Assembly: GCA_018241685.1 (NCBI GenBank)
Contig: JAFEDJ010000061.1
Location: 1-52,705 of the forward strand
DNA length: 52,705 nucleotides
Source of the DNA: Pseudomonadota bacterium
Lineage (GTDB): Bacteria; Pseudomonadota; Gammaproteobacteria; Burkholderiales; Rhodocyclaceae
Reading direction: 5' to 3'
Each line of letters opens with the position of its first letter. The stretch's first letter is position 1. Positions 42,770 through 51,692 of this stretch are shown in pieces. The notes under the pieces were generated by a model. That model saw only the letters and a program-made list of their open reading frames with translations. It was not told the DNA's origin and made no database searches. A program made the position numbers and the translations under genes.

Positions 42770-45484
42770 ATGCCGAACAAGTCTCGATCTTCCGCGCTGC
42801 CCCGTGCCGACTGGTACTGGACGGCACCCTACATTGCCGTGCTGGTGTTCGCGCTGGCCATGCTGGTCATCGTGTGGACGCTGCAGCACCAGGAGCGCGA
42901 GACCCAGCGCAACGCGCTGGCGCGCGACGTGCAGTGGGCCGAACAGACGATGCGCCTGCACATGCAGGGCACCGAGGAGTTCCTGTCCCAGCTGGCCCGC
43001 GAGCTGGCGGCGGGCACGCTGGATGCCGATGCCTTCCAGGTGCGGGCCAACCAGCACATCGCCAACAATCCAGAACTGGTTAACGTGGTGTGGGTCGCCG
43101 GCGAGCAGCGCGTTAAATGGACCGCACCCTTCGACACCACCGACTGGCTGGTCGGCGATGCGCTGTCGGGCACCCAGGCGGCAGTGCTGGCGCGGGCCTG
43201 GGAGGTGGGACGGCCGGTGTACGGCGAGGCCTACGTGAATGGGCGCAACATGGCCGTGCTGGAAGTCTATGTCCCGGTGCAGCAGGGGCGCACTCCGCTG
43301 GGGGCGATCATCGCGGTGTACTCCATCGAGCGCATGGTGACGCACCTGGTGCCGAGCTGGTTCGGCGAGAAGTACCGCCTCGCTTTCACCGGTCCTGAAG
43401 GCGAAGTGCTGGGCATGAACTCGGCGGTCCATCCCCTCGACGAGAGCCTGGCCTTCTCGGTGGAGCTCGATCCGCCGGGCAACGGCCTGTCCCTGCAAGC
43501 GACGGCCTATCATGTGGCCAGCGATCTGCCGAAGGGTTTTCCGATCATTGTCATCGTCGGGCTGTCGGTGTTCGTGTTGTGGAGCCTATGGCTGCTGCGC
43601 GCCCACATGCGCCGCCGGGTGCGCGTCGAGAAGGAGCGCGACCGCCTCTTCAACCTGTCCCTCGACATGCTGGCGATCCTCAGCCTGGACGGGGAGTTCC
43701 GGCGCAGCAATCCGGCCTTCGAGCGGATCCTCGGCCATCGCCCGGATGACTTGCCCGGGCGCTCCTTCCTCGACTTCATCCATGCCGAGGACGTGGCTGA
43801 GACCATCGAGCACCTGCGCAGCCTCGCCTCGGGCACGCCGGGCGCCTTCGAGAACCGCTGCCGCTGCGCCGACGGCACCTACAAGTGGCTGGCCTGGAGC
43901 GTCAACTCGGTGCCCGAGGAGAAGCTGATGTACGCCGTCGCCCACGACATCACCGGGCGCAAGGCGGCAGAGGAGGCGCTGCGCGCCGAGTACGCCTTCC
44001 GCCAGGCGATGGAGGAATCCCTGGTCACCGGCCTGCGCGCCATCGACCTGAACGGCGAGATCATCTACGTGAATCCGGCCTTCTGCCGCATGACCGGCTG
44101 GTCGCGGGAGGAGCTGGTCGGCTCGCGGGCGCCTTTCCCTTACTGGCCGAAGGACAGCTACGACCCGCTGCAACGCAACCTCGAGCTGACCCTCGCCGGC
44201 AACGCGCCGAACACCGGCTTCGAGATGCGCATCCGGCGCAAGAACGGGCAGCGCCTGGACACCCGCTTCTACTTGTCGCCACTGATCGACGGGGAAGGGC
44301 GGCAGACCGGCTGGATGGCGTCGATCACCGACATCACCGAGCCGAAACGGGTGCGCGCCGAACTGGAGGCGGCCCACGAGCGCTTCGTGGCCGTGCTCGA
44401 CGGCCTCGATGCGGCGGTGTATGTGGCCGACGCCGCCAACGACGAAATCCTCTTCGCCAACCGGGCCTTCAAGAGCATCTACGGTTTCGACGCGGTCGGC
44501 CAGCGGGTTGGGCGCTACGGCCTGCCGACGCCGCCCGATACCCAGTGGTACGACGTCGATCCGCGCCGCTTGACGCTGGATCACGTGCCCCGGGAGCTCT
44601 ACGACGGGGAGCTGCGCAATGCGCTGTCGGGTCGCTGGTACCACATCCGCGAGCGGGCCATCCGCTGGGTGGACGCCCGCGTGGTGCGCATGGCGATCGC
44701 CACCGACGTTACCGACCGCAAGCGCGTGGACGAGGAGAACCGTGCGCAGCAGGAGCGCCTGCAGCGCACCTCGCGCCTGATCACGATGGGTGAGATGGCG
44801 TCCACGCTGGCCCACGAACTCAACCAGCCGCTGGCGGCCATCGCCAATTACTCGATGGGTTGCGTCAATCGGCTGCAATCCGGCGAATACCGGCGCGAGG
44901 ACATCCTCACCGCGATGCAGAAGGCCAGTGCCCAGGCCGAGCGGGCAGGCAAGATCATCCGGCGCGTGCGCGAGTTCGTGCGCAAGAGCGAGCCGCGCCG
45001 CGCGCCGGTGTCCCTGGCGGGCATCGTGGATGACGCGATCGGCTTTCTCGAGGTGGATGCCCGCCGCCACGGTGCGCAGGTCTTGAACCAGCTGCCGCAC
45101 GACCTGCCGCCGGTGTTCGTCGACGCGGTGATGGTCGAGCAGGTGGTGCTCAACCTGGTCAAGAACGGCATCGAAGCGATGCGCGATACGCCGGCCGAGG
45201 AGCGCGTGCTGATCGTGTCGGCCCATTGTGTTGAGCACGACCAGGTGGAAGTGGAGATCACCGACCACGGCCCCGGGCTTTCCGACGAGGCGCGGGAGCG
45301 GCTGTTCACGCCCTTCTACACCACCAAGTCGGAAGGCATGGGCATGGGGCTCAACATCTGCCGTTCCATCGTCGAATTCCATGAAGGGCGTCTATGGGTA
45401 GACGCCAACCCCGCGGGAGGATGTATCTTCCGCTTCACTTTGCCTCTGGAGACCATCCGTGAAACCGCCAGCCTCGACGCCTGA
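42770..45484 (+). CDS. Membrane PAS-domain sensor histidine kinase, FixL-like
   Basis: The 904-residue kinase has two membrane segments (about 19-38 and 258-277) flanking a periplasmic domain, then three PAS-like domains (about 290-400, 405-525, 530-650), a HisKA domain with MGEMASTLAHELNQPLAAIA (phospho-acceptor H682) and HATPase_c (NLVKNGIEAMRD, DHGPGLSD, GMGMGLNICRSIVEFHEG). The HELNQPL form is that of FixL/TodS-type kinases. PAS domains could bind haem, flavin or a metabolite; no diagnostic ligand residues were identified. The 3' end overlaps the response-regulator gene by 26 bases, so the two are a coupled pair, and the divergent LivK-like gene is the likely third component. Confidence 0.94.
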   Translation: MPNKSRSSALPRADWYWTAPYIAVLVFALAMLVIVWTLQHQERETQRNALARDVQWAEQTMRLHMQGTEEFLSQLARELAAGTLDADAFQVRANQHIANNPELVNVVWVAGEQRVKWTAPFDTTDWLVGDALSGTQAAVLARAWEVGRPVYGEAYVNGRNMAVLEVYVPVQQGRTPLGAIIAVYSIERMVTHLVPSWFGEKYRLAFTGPEGEVLGMNSAVHPLDESLAFSVELDPPGNGLSLQATAYHVASDLPKGFPIIVIVGLSVFVLWSLWLLRAHMRRRVRVEKERDRLFNLSLDMLAILSLDGEFRRSNPAFERILGHRPDDLPGRSFLDFIHAEDVAETIEHLRSLASGTPGAFENRCRCADGTYKWLAWSVNSVPEEKLMYAVAHDITGRKAAEEALRAEYAFRQAMEESLVTGLRAIDLNGEIIYVNPAFCRMTGWSREELVGSRAPFPYWPKDSYDPLQRNLELTLAGNAPNTGFEMRIRRKNGQRLDTRFYLSPLIDGEGRQTGWMASITDITEPKRVRAELEAAHERFVAVLDGLDAAVYVADAANDEILFANRAFKSIYGFDAVGQRVGRYGLPTPPDTQWYDVDPRRLTLDHVPRELYDGELRNALSGRWYHIRERAIRWVDARVVRMAIATDVTDRKRVDEENRAQQERLQRTSRLITMGEMASTLAHELNQPLAAIANYSMGCVNRLQSGEYRREDILTAMQKASAQAERAGKIIRRVREFVRKSEPRRAPVSLAGIVDDAIGFLEVDARRHGAQVLNQLPHDLPPVFVDAVMVEQVVLNLVKNGIEAMRDTPAEERVLIVSAHCVEHDQVEVEITDHGPGLSDEARERLFTPFYTTKSEGMGMGLNICRSIVEFHEGRLWVDANPAGGCIFRFTLPLETIRETASLDA

Positions 45485-46091
45485 ACAGATCATCTACTTG
45501 GTGGATGATGACGAAGCCCTGCGCGATTCCCTGGTCTGGCTACTTGAATCGCAGGGGTTCAAGGTCGAGGCCTTCGCGTCTGCCGAGGACTTTCTGCGTG
45601 CTTGGCGGCCGGAGTTCAACGGCTGCTTGCTGCTCGATGTGCGCATGCCCGGCATGAGCGGGCTGGAGCTGCACGAGCGCCTGCGCGCCCAGTACTGCAC
45701 GCTGCCGATCATCTTCATCACCGGCCATGGCGACGTGCCGATGGCGGTGGCCGCCCTCAAGAAAGGTGCGGTGGATTTCATCGAGAAGCCGTTCAACGAT
45801 GCCGAGCTGCTGCGCCTCGTCACCCAGTGCCTGGCCAAGGAGCAGGAAAGCCGCGCCCGCCGCCGCCAGGATGCGGAGGTGGCGCGCCGCCTCGACCAAC
45901 TCACCCAGCGGGAGCGCGAGGTCCTCGAGCTGATCATCGCTGGCAAGCTCAATAAACAGATCGCCGACGTGCTGGGGATCAGCATCAAGACCGTCGAAGT
46001 CCATCGCGCCCGCGTGATGGAAAAGATGGCCGCCCAGTCCCTGGCGGAGCTGGTGCAGAACGTGATGGCCATCGAGGTGAACCGGGCCTGA
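45459..46091 (+). CDS. FixJ/TodT-type response regulator with LuxR HTH
   Basis: The 210-residue regulator starts at GTG 45459, inside the end of the kinase gene, with GGAG eight bases upstream. The receiver has VDDDEALRDSL, D60 in LLLDVRMPGMSG, TGHGDVPMAV and EKPF (Lys of the active site); the LuxR-type HTH follows with LTQREREVLELIIAGKLNKQIADVLGI split over residues about 146-172 and SIKTVEVHRARVMEKM. This is the StyR/TodT/FixJ class, which in several Rhodocyclales and Pseudomonas controls aromatic catabolism or respiration. Target genes are unknown; the divergent LivK-like gene is a candidate. Confidence 0.94.
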   Translation: MKPPASTPEQIIYLVDDDEALRDSLVWLLESQGFKVEAFASAEDFLRAWRPEFNGCLLLDVRMPGMSGLELHERLRAQYCTLPIIFITGHGDVPMAVAALKKGAVDFIEKPFNDAELLRLVTQCLAKEQESRARRRQDAEVARRLDQLTQREREVLELIIAGKLNKQIADVLGISIKTVEVHRARVMEKMAAQSLAELVQNVMAIEVNRA

Positions 46092-46304
46092 GTGTTGCCG
46101 GGGGCAGGGCGTCCGGCTTCTGTGGGAGCGGGGTCATCCGCCCTTGGTTCGCCGACCGGAGTCCATGGGTGAATGAAATCCTCCCTGTCGGGTGGTTCCG
46201 GGTTTGTGTGGCCCTCGTGATGCTTTACGCGGCCATTCAAAAGCCAAATTCGTCCCAGGTGCAAGCCGTGGTAAACTCACGGGTTTTTCCTGAGGGGCAG
46301 CGGC

Positions 46305-47162
46305 ATGACGGCTCGCATTATCGATGGCAACGCGCTTTCCGCGAAACTGCGCGGAGAACTCGCCGCGAAGGCGGCTGAACTGACCGCCCAGGGCACCCAG
46401 CCCTGTCTCGCGGTGATCCTGGTGGGCGGCGATCCGGCCTCCGCCGTTTACGTCCGCAACAAGGTGGCCGGCTGCGAGAAGGCCGGCATCAAGTCCCTCA
46501 AGTTCGAATACCCGCAGGATGCTGCACCGGCCGACGTGCTCGGCAAGATCGCCGAGCTCAACGCCGATCCGTCAGTGCATGGCATCCTGGTGCAGCTGCC
46601 GCTGCCGAAGCACTTCGATGAGAAAGCGGTGCTTGAGGCCATTTCCGTCGAGAAGGACGTGGACGGTTTCCACGCCGAGAACGTCGGCCGCCTGTCCCAG
46701 GGCCAGGAAGCCTTCGTGCCGTGCACGCCGAACGGCGTGATGGAAATGCTGAAGAGCATCGACATGCCGCTGCGCGGCGCCGAGGCCGTGGTCATCGGCC
46801 GCTCCAATATCGTCGGCAAGCCGATGGCGATGCTCCTCACCGCCGCCGGCGCCACCGTCACCGTGTGCCATTCGGGCACCCGCGATCTGAACTTCCACAC
46901 CCGCCGTGCCGACATCCTGGTGGCGGCCATCGGCAAGCCGAAGTTCGTCACCGGCGACATGGTCAAGCCCGGCGCGGTCGTCATCGACGTGGGCATCAAC
47001 CGCCTGCCGGATGGCAAGCTGTGCGGCGACGTGGATTTCGAATCCGCCAAAGACGTGGCCGGCGCGATCACCCCGGTGCCCGGCGGCGTCGGCCCCATGA
47101 CCATCACCATGCTGCTCGCCAACACCGTCGAGTCGGCAACCCGCGCAGCCCGGAAGGCCTGA
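46305..47162 (+). CDS. folD: Bifunctional methylenetetrahydrofolate dehydrogenase/cyclohydrolase
   Basis: The 285-residue enzyme interconverts 5,10-methylene- and 10-formyl-tetrahydrofolate with NADP. Visible motifs are YVRNKVAGCEKAGI (catalytic K of the YxxxK pattern), VHGILVQLPLPKHF, DGFHAENVGRLSQG, PCTPNGVMEML, VVIGRSNIVGKPMAMLL (NADP site) and PVPGGVGPMTITML, giving a complete family match. GAGGGGCAG precedes the ATG. It heads folD-purE-purK-tsaC; the 3-base gap to purE shows co-transcription, and one-carbon supply to purine synthesis links the first three functionally. The 213 bases before it hold no recognised gene. Confidence 0.97.
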   Translation: MTARIIDGNALSAKLRGELAAKAAELTAQGTQPCLAVILVGGDPASAVYVRNKVAGCEKAGIKSLKFEYPQDAAPADVLGKIAELNADPSVHGILVQLPLPKHFDEKAVLEAISVEKDVDGFHAENVGRLSQGQEAFVPCTPNGVMEMLKSIDMPLRGAEAVVIGRSNIVGKPMAMLLTAAGATVTVCHSGTRDLNFHTRRADILVAAIGKPKFVTGDMVKPGAVVIDVGINRLPDGKLCGDVDFESAKDVAGAITPVPGGVGPMTITMLLANTVESATRAARKA

Positions 47163-47165
47163 ACA

Positions 47166-47663
47166 ATGAGCGAGCAACAACCCGTCATCGGTATCGTCAT
47201 GGGCTCCAATTCCGATTGGCCTACCATGCAGGCCGCCGCCAAGGTGCTGAAGGATTTCGGCGTGCCCTTCGAGGCCCGCGTGGTCTCCGCCCACCGCACG
47301 CCCGACCTGATGTTCGAATACGCGGAACAAGCGCGTGCGCGGGGCCTGCGGGCGATCATCGCCGGTGCCGGCGGTGCGGCCCACCTGCCGGGCATGATCG
47401 CCGCCAAGACGACGGTGCCCGTGCTGGGCGTGCCGGTGCAATCGAAGGCACTGTCGGGCAAGGATTCGCTGCTGTCCATCGTGCAGATGCCGAAGGGCAT
47501 TCCGGTCGCCACCTTCGCCATTGGCGAGGCGGGCGCCGCCAACGCGGGCCTGTTCGCGGTGGCGCTGCTGGCCGGTACCGATGCGGCGCTGGCTGAAAAG
47601 CTCGAAGCCTTCCGCGCCGAGCAGACCGCCAGTGTGCTGGCGATGACCCTTGACCCGGTCTGA
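47166..47663 (+). CDS. purE: N5-carboxyaminoimidazole ribonucleotide mutase
   Basis: The 165-residue class I PurE converts N5-CAIR to CAIR in purine synthesis. GIVMGSNSDWPTMQAAA carries the family SxSD site, followed by VVSAHRTPDLMFEY with the catalytic SAHRTP motif and IIAGAGGAAHLPGMIAA. Length is typical for the bacterial octameric type. It lies between folD and purK, 3 and 18 bases apart, and works directly after PurK in the pathway. Confidence 0.97.
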   Translation: MSEQQPVIGIVMGSNSDWPTMQAAAKVLKDFGVPFEARVVSAHRTPDLMFEYAEQARARGLRAIIAGAGGAAHLPGMIAAKTTVPVLGVPVQSKALSGKDSLLSIVQMPKGIPVATFAIGEAGAANAGLFAVALLAGTDAALAEKLEAFRAEQTASVLAMTLDPV

Positions 47664-47681
47664 TTTCGCAGGATTGAAACG

Positions 47682-48836
47682 ATGATTCTTCCGCCCGCCA
47701 CCCTCGGCATGCTCGGCGGCGGCCAGCTCGGCCGCTTCTTCGTTGCTGCGGCCCACGAGATGGGCTACAAGGTGTGGGTCCTCGACCCGGATCCCCACAG
47801 CCCGGCCGGCCTGATCGCCGACCGCCACCTGCAGGCCGGCTACGAGGATTTCACGGCCCTCGACCAGCTCGCCGCAGCCTGCGCCGCGGTGACCACCGAG
47901 TTCGAGAACGTGCCGGCGGCGACCCTCGACTACCTGGCCAAGTTCGTGCCGGTGCGCCCTGGCGCGGCGGCGGTGGCGGTGTGCCAGAACCGCATCGCGG
48001 AAAAATCCTTCCTGCGCGACAACGGACTGCCCCACGGGCCGTTCGCGGTGATCCAGGCGGAAGCCGACATCGCCGCGGCGGATGCCGGCCTCTACCCGGC
48101 AATCCTCAAAGTGGCGCGTTTCGGCTACGACGGCAAGGGCCAGGCCCGCGTCGCCAATGCCGCCGAGGCGCTGGCCGCCTTCCGCCAGTTCAAGGGCGAG
48201 CCCTGCGTGCTGGAACGCATGCTGAGCCTCGATTACGAAGTGTCGGTGGTGCTGGCCCGCGACGAGCACGGCACGGTCAAATGCTTCCCGACCGTCGAGA
48301 ATCAGCACAGCCGCGGCATCCTCGACGTGTCCATCGCGCCGGCGCGGACTTCCGCGTGCCAGCGGGATTCGGCCCAGGAGTACGCCGAGCGCATCGCCGA
48401 GCGGCTGGGCTTCATCGGCACGCTGGCGGTGGAGTTCTTCGTGTCCCGTGGCGAGCTGTATGTAAACGAAATGGCGCCGCGCCCTCACAACAGCGGCCAC
48501 CACACCATCGACGCCTGCGTGACCAGCCAGTACGAGCAGCAGGTTCGCGCCCTGTGCGGCCTGCCCCTCGGCGAGGCGCGCCAGCACAGCGCATCGGTGA
48601 TGGTGAACCTGCTCGGCGAGCTGTGGTACGAAGGCGGTTCGCCGCAGGGCCGCTACCGGGAGCCGGACTGGGCCCTGCTGCACGCCGTGCCCGGCCTGCG
48701 CCTGCATCTGTACGCAAAGCACCACGCCCGCCACGGCCGCAAGATGGGCCACTTCACGGTGATCGGCGACGATCCCGCCGAGGTGCTGGCCAAGGCCATG
48801 GCAGCCCGCGCGGCCATCGGCATCCGGGACGAGTAA
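47682..48836 (+). CDS. purK: N5-carboxyaminoimidazole ribonucleotide synthase
   Basis: The 384-residue ATP-grasp enzyme carboxylates AIR with bicarbonate and ATP. TLGMLGGGQLGRFFVAAAHE opens the family N-terminal domain; FGYDGKGQARV, the ATP-grasp lid, FFVSRGELYVNEMAPRPHNSGHHT (metal- and ATP-binding residues) and CVTSQYEQQVRALCGLPLG are standard PurK features. It is followed after 6 bases by tsaC. PurK gives N5-CAIR for the upstream PurE. Confidence 0.97.
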   Translation: MILPPATLGMLGGGQLGRFFVAAAHEMGYKVWVLDPDPHSPAGLIADRHLQAGYEDFTALDQLAAACAAVTTEFENVPAATLDYLAKFVPVRPGAAAVAVCQNRIAEKSFLRDNGLPHGPFAVIQAEADIAAADAGLYPAILKVARFGYDGKGQARVANAAEALAAFRQFKGEPCVLERMLSLDYEVSVVLARDEHGTVKCFPTVENQHSRGILDVSIAPARTSACQRDSAQEYAERIAERLGFIGTLAVEFFVSRGELYVNEMAPRPHNSGHHTIDACVTSQYEQQVRALCGLPLGEARQHSASVMVNLLGELWYEGGSPQGRYREPDWALLHAVPGLRLHLYAKHHARHGRKMGHFTVIGDDPAEVLAKAMAARAAIGIRDE

Positions 48837-48842
48837 TCGGCA

Positions 48843-49823
48843 ATGGCGATGGGCGACGATATCCGGCGCGCAGTCGAACTGCTGCGCCAGGGCGAGCTGG
48901 TCGCCCTGCCGACCGAGACGGTCTATGGCCTCGGCGCCGACGCGCTGAACCCCGATGCAGCGGCGCGGATCTTCGCCGCCAAGGGCCGTCCGGCCGACCA
49001 TCCGCTGATCGTCCATCTGCCCGACGCGGAACAGCTCACCACCTGGGCGCGCGACATTCCGAAGGAAGCCATCGCGCTGGCCCGCGCCTTCTGGCCCGGC
49101 CCGCTGACCCTGATCCTGAAGAAGGAAGAGGGCGTGCCCGACGTGGTCACCGGCGGACAGGACACCGTCGGCCTGCGCGTGCCCAATCATCCGGTGGCGC
49201 TGGAATTGCTGCGCGCCTTCGGCTCCGGCATCGCAGCGCCGTCAGCCAACCGTTTCGGACGGATCAGCCCGACCACCGCCGAGCACGTTCGCCAGGAACT
49301 GGGCGATCGCGTCGCACTGATCCTCGACGGCGGACCCTGCGAGGTCGGCCTGGAATCCACGATCCTCGACCTGTCGCGGGACGTGCCGGTGATCCTGCGT
49401 CCGGGCGCCATCGGCGTGGACGACATCGCCCGCGTCATCGGTCGCCGTCCGCGCCTGCGCGGTGAGGAGGCCCAGCCCGACGCCGCGCCGCGCGTCTCTG
49501 GCGCACTTGCGGCTCACTACGCCCCGCGGACGCCGCTGGAACTGGTGCCGGCCGGGAATATTCCTGCTCGCCTTCAGGCCGGCGATGCCGTGCTGGCCCG
49601 CCGGCCTGCGCCGGCTGATCTGCCCGTGGACGTGATCTGGATCGCCGCGCCCGCCGACCCGACCGGTTACGGCCATGATCTATATGCGGCGCTGCGCAGC
49701 CTCGACGAGTCCCCGGCGGTACGCATCCTGGTCGAAGCCTTGCCGGATGCGCCCGAATGGGCCGCGGTGGCCGATCGCCTAGGGCGTGCGGCAGTGGGTT
49801 CGGGCGAAGACGACGAAACCTGA
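48843..49823 (+). CDS. tsaC: L-threonylcarbamoyladenylate synthase, Sua5 long form
   Basis: The 326-residue enzyme makes threonylcarbamoyl-AMP for the t6A37 modification of ANN-decoding tRNAs. The YrdC domain (residues 1-205) shows ALPTETVYGLGADAL, IFAAKGRPADHPLIVHL with the KxR signature, FWPGPLTLIL and IAAPSANRFGRISPT with the SxN signature. A C-terminal Sua5 domain (about 225-320, HYAPRTPLELV) makes it the longer Sua5 type rather than short TsaC. It is last in the folD-purE-purK cluster; the functional link to purine synthesis is not obvious. A second ATG at 48849 is possible. Confidence 0.94.
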   Translation: MAMGDDIRRAVELLRQGELVALPTETVYGLGADALNPDAAARIFAAKGRPADHPLIVHLPDAEQLTTWARDIPKEAIALARAFWPGPLTLILKKEEGVPDVVTGGQDTVGLRVPNHPVALELLRAFGSGIAAPSANRFGRISPTTAEHVRQELGDRVALILDGGPCEVGLESTILDLSRDVPVILRPGAIGVDDIARVIGRRPRLRGEEAQPDAAPRVSGALAAHYAPRTPLELVPAGNIPARLQAGDAVLARRPAPADLPVDVIWIAAPADPTGYGHDLYAALRSLDESPAVRILVEALPDAPEWAAVADRLGRAAVGSGEDDET

Positions 49824-49838
49824 ACGTACGGGAAGTAT

Positions 49839-49866
49839 TTGCATCTGCACCCAAGTTCGCTATAAT
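49839..49866 (+). promoter_or_regulatory. Sigma-70 promoter of the tRNA pair
   Basis: TTGCAT (49839-49844) and a perfect TATAAT (49861-49866) are 16 bases apart; the downstream GCGCGCTTCGCG is the GC-rich discriminator usual for stable-RNA promoters. The tRNA-Ala starts 14 bases after the -10. Confidence 0.85.
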
Positions 49867-49879
49867 GCGCGCTTCGCGT

Positions 49880-49955
<76 letters not shown>

Positions 49956-50015
49956 AAGTTTCAAAGAGTGCCAACAAGACTTGCTTGATGGTACTTCAAA
50001 TCAGCAGCATCCCGT

Positions 50016-50100
<85 letters not shown>

Positions 50101-50111
50101 CAAGAATTCGT

Positions 50112-50143
50112 AAAAAGGCCCAAGCGTAAGCTTGGGCCTTTTT
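50112..50143. terminator. Bidirectional terminator between tRNAs and ferredoxin gene
   Basis: AAAAAGGCCCAAGC-gtaa-GCTTGGGCCTTTTT is a perfect 14-base inverted repeat with A- and T-tracts, 11 bases past tRNA-Tyr. It can end the tRNA transcript and, on the other strand, the meta-cleavage operon whose last gene stops at 50197. Confidence 0.92.
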
Positions 50144-50196
50144 GCTGTGCGCAGCAGGGTGCCATGCTTTGGCGCAGGGATCTGGAAAAAGGCGTG

Positions 50197-50529
50197 TTAA
50201 CCCGAGGCTCCAGCCTTCGCCTTGCGTTCCACGCAGCGGGCGAGCACGTCCAGCGCATCCAGGCGCAGATCGCCGCGCGGAAAGACGCGGCAGGCGAGGA
50301 CGACGCCTGAGTCTTCCTCGCGCTCGCTGACGAAGGCCCGGCTCATCTTCCGGATTTCATAGGGGCCGTGGGTGATGCGCACCTTGCAGATGCCGCATCC
50401 GCCGCCGCGGCAGCCAACGGGAATGCCCTTGCGGCCGAGGACTTCCATGGCCCGCAGGATGTCCTGACTCTCGGCGCAGGGGTAGCGCTCGTCGGTATTG
50501 GCGAGGTGGATGGAATGGCGTTCCGCCAT
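50197..50529 (-). CDS. Plant-type [2Fe-2S] ferredoxin, XylT/DmpQ-like
   Basis: The 110-residue ferredoxin has the cluster ligands C40, C45, C48 (GCRGGGCGICK) and C80 (VLACRVFP). XylT/DmpQ-type ferredoxins re-reduce the iron of catechol 2,3-dioxygenase after oxidative inactivation, and this spacing and the catabolic setting fit that role, though no dioxygenase gene is in the window. GGAGGAGA precedes the ATG. It is the last gene of the minus-strand operon, 153 bases after the tautomerase; the gap contains a stable hairpin (50632-50657). Confidence 0.88.
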   Translation of the reverse strand: MAERHSIHLANTDERYPCAESQDILRAMEVLGRKGIPVGCRGGGCGICKVRITHGPYEIRKMSRAFVSEREEDSGVVLACRVFPRGDLRLDALDVLARCVERKAKAGASG

Positions 50530-50631
50530 GGTCTCCTCCGTATGGAGTGTTGTTTCCGGGAGGCTCTTCGGGGTGGAGCCTTGTCCCGTGCTTGTTGTCC
50601 CGGCCTTCGGGGCCTGACGCCGGATATGCCT

Positions 50632-50657
50632 GTGGCGGCCGGGGAGTCGGCCGCCAC
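50632..50657 (-). other. Intercistronic hairpin between tautomerase and ferredoxin genes
   Basis: GTGGCGGCCG and CGGCCGCCAC form a perfect 10-base stem with a 6-base loop, 25 bases past the tautomerase stop. No U-tract follows in the direction of transcription, so it may stabilise or process the upstream mRNA or lower ferredoxin expression. Confidence 0.55.
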
Positions 50658-50682
50658 GTCTTCGCGCTTGGGGAGGGAAGGG

Positions 50683-50874
50683 TCAGCGACCCAGATCCTT
50701 CGCCGTCTGCCCGGCGATGCCCCAGTTGGTCTTGGGTACTTCCGAGATCCAGACGCGGATCGCCTCCTTCGGCGCGCCGGTGGCTTCCACCAGCGCCTGG
50801 CTGACCTTCTCGATGACGGCCCGCTTCTGTTCTTCGTTGCGGCCTTCGATCATGTAGATTTGTGCGAACGGCAT
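50683..50874 (-). CDS. dmpI: 4-oxalocrotonate tautomerase
   Basis: The start is the ATG at 50874, because the enzyme needs proline directly after Met (MPFAQIYMIEGRNEEQKRA); a longer frame to 50907 would hide it. The 63-residue subunit isomerises 2-hydroxymuconate (4-oxalocrotonate enol) to 2-oxo-3-hexenedioate in the meta-cleavage pathway. Pro1, the Arg of EGRNEEQK and Arg of AIRVWISEVP fit the active site, with Trp in TNWGIAGQ where the Pseudomonas enzyme has Phe50. It lies 29 bases after dmpH. Confidence 0.93.
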   Translation of the reverse strand: MPFAQIYMIEGRNEEQKRAVIEKVSQALVEATGAPKEAIRVWISEVPKTNWGIAGQTAKDLGR

Positions 50875-50903
50875 TGCTGTCTTCCTTTTCTCGGTGGGGG
50901 GGA

Positions 50904-51692
50904 TCAAACGAAGCGCAGGGTCGTGGAGCCCATACCATGGACCCGCAGCGTGACGGTGTCACCGGCAGCCACGGCCACGGCCTCGGTGATGCCGCCGGAG
51001 AGCACGACGGCGCCGGCGGGGATTTCTTCGCCGTGGTTTGCCAGGTGGTTGGCGAGCATCGCCACGGCAGAGGCCGGGTTGCCCAGCACTGCGGCGCCGA
51101 CGCCCATGGCGACGGGCTCGCCGTTCTTCTCCATGACGACGCCGAGGGTGGCCAGGTCGATGCCGGTCGCTGCCGTCGGTACGCCGCCGACCACGAAGCG
51201 GCTGGCCGAGGTGTTGTCGGCGATCACGCTCTTCAGGTCGAACTTGAAGTCCCGGTAGCGGCTGTCGATGACTTCGACGCCCGGCAACAGGTATTCGGTG
51301 GCGGCCAGCACGGCGCCCACATGGCAGCCGGGGCCGCGCAGGGGGTGCTTGAGCACGAAGGCGATTTCCGGCTCGACCTTGGGGTGGATCAGCTCGGCAA
51401 CCTTCACTTCGCCGCAGTCCGGCACCACGTAGTCGTCGGTCATGAAGCCGAAGACCGGGCTGGTGACGCCCATCTGCTTCATCTTGGCGTGGGAGGTGAG
51501 GCCGGCCTTCAGGCCGATCACGCGGCGGCCGCGCCCGAGCTTGCGGCGGAGGATTTCCCGCTGGATCGCGTAGGCATCGTCCCAGTCCATGTCCGGGAAT
51601 TCGTCGGTGATCTTGACGGTGTCCTTGGCCTCTAGCTCGCAGTTTTCCAGGTGCTCGGCGAGACGGGCGATGGTGGCTTGATCGAGCTTCAT
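50904..51692 (-). CDS. dmpH: 4-oxalocrotonate decarboxylase (2-oxo-3-hexenedioate decarboxylase)
   Basis: The start is the ATG at 51692, which overlaps the upstream aldolase stop by 4 bases; a longer frame to 51989 is an artefact through that gene. The 262-residue enzyme belongs to the DmpH/XylI family (fumarylacetoacetase-like hydratase/decarboxylase fold): VIGLKAGLTSHAKMKQMGV, HPKVEPEIAFVLKHPLRG with the metal-binding E-x-E pattern, and GNPASAVAMLANHLANHGE, GAVVLSGGITEAVAV. It converts 2-oxo-3-hexenedioate to 2-oxopent-4-enoate. It acts between DmpI and the hydratase; the hydratase (dmpE) is not in the window. Confidence 0.93.
   Translation of the reverse strand: MKLDQATIARLAEHLENCELEAKDTVKITDEFPDMDWDDAYAIQREILRRKLGRGRRVIGLKAGLTSHAKMKQMGVTSPVFGFMTDDYVVPDCGEVKVAELIHPKVEPEIAFVLKHPLRGPGCHVGAVLAATEYLLPGVEVIDSRYRDFKFDLKSVIADNTSASRFVVGGVPTAATGIDLATLGVVMEKNGEPVAMGVGAAVLGNPASAVAMLANHLANHGEEIPAGAVVLSGGITEAVAVAAGDTVTLRVHGMGSTTLRFV

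Noticed and set aside
46169..46378. A 69-codon plus-strand frame before folD
   Set aside because: It runs into folD in another frame, lacks a ribosome-binding site and resembles no family; the gap is better read as leader sequence.
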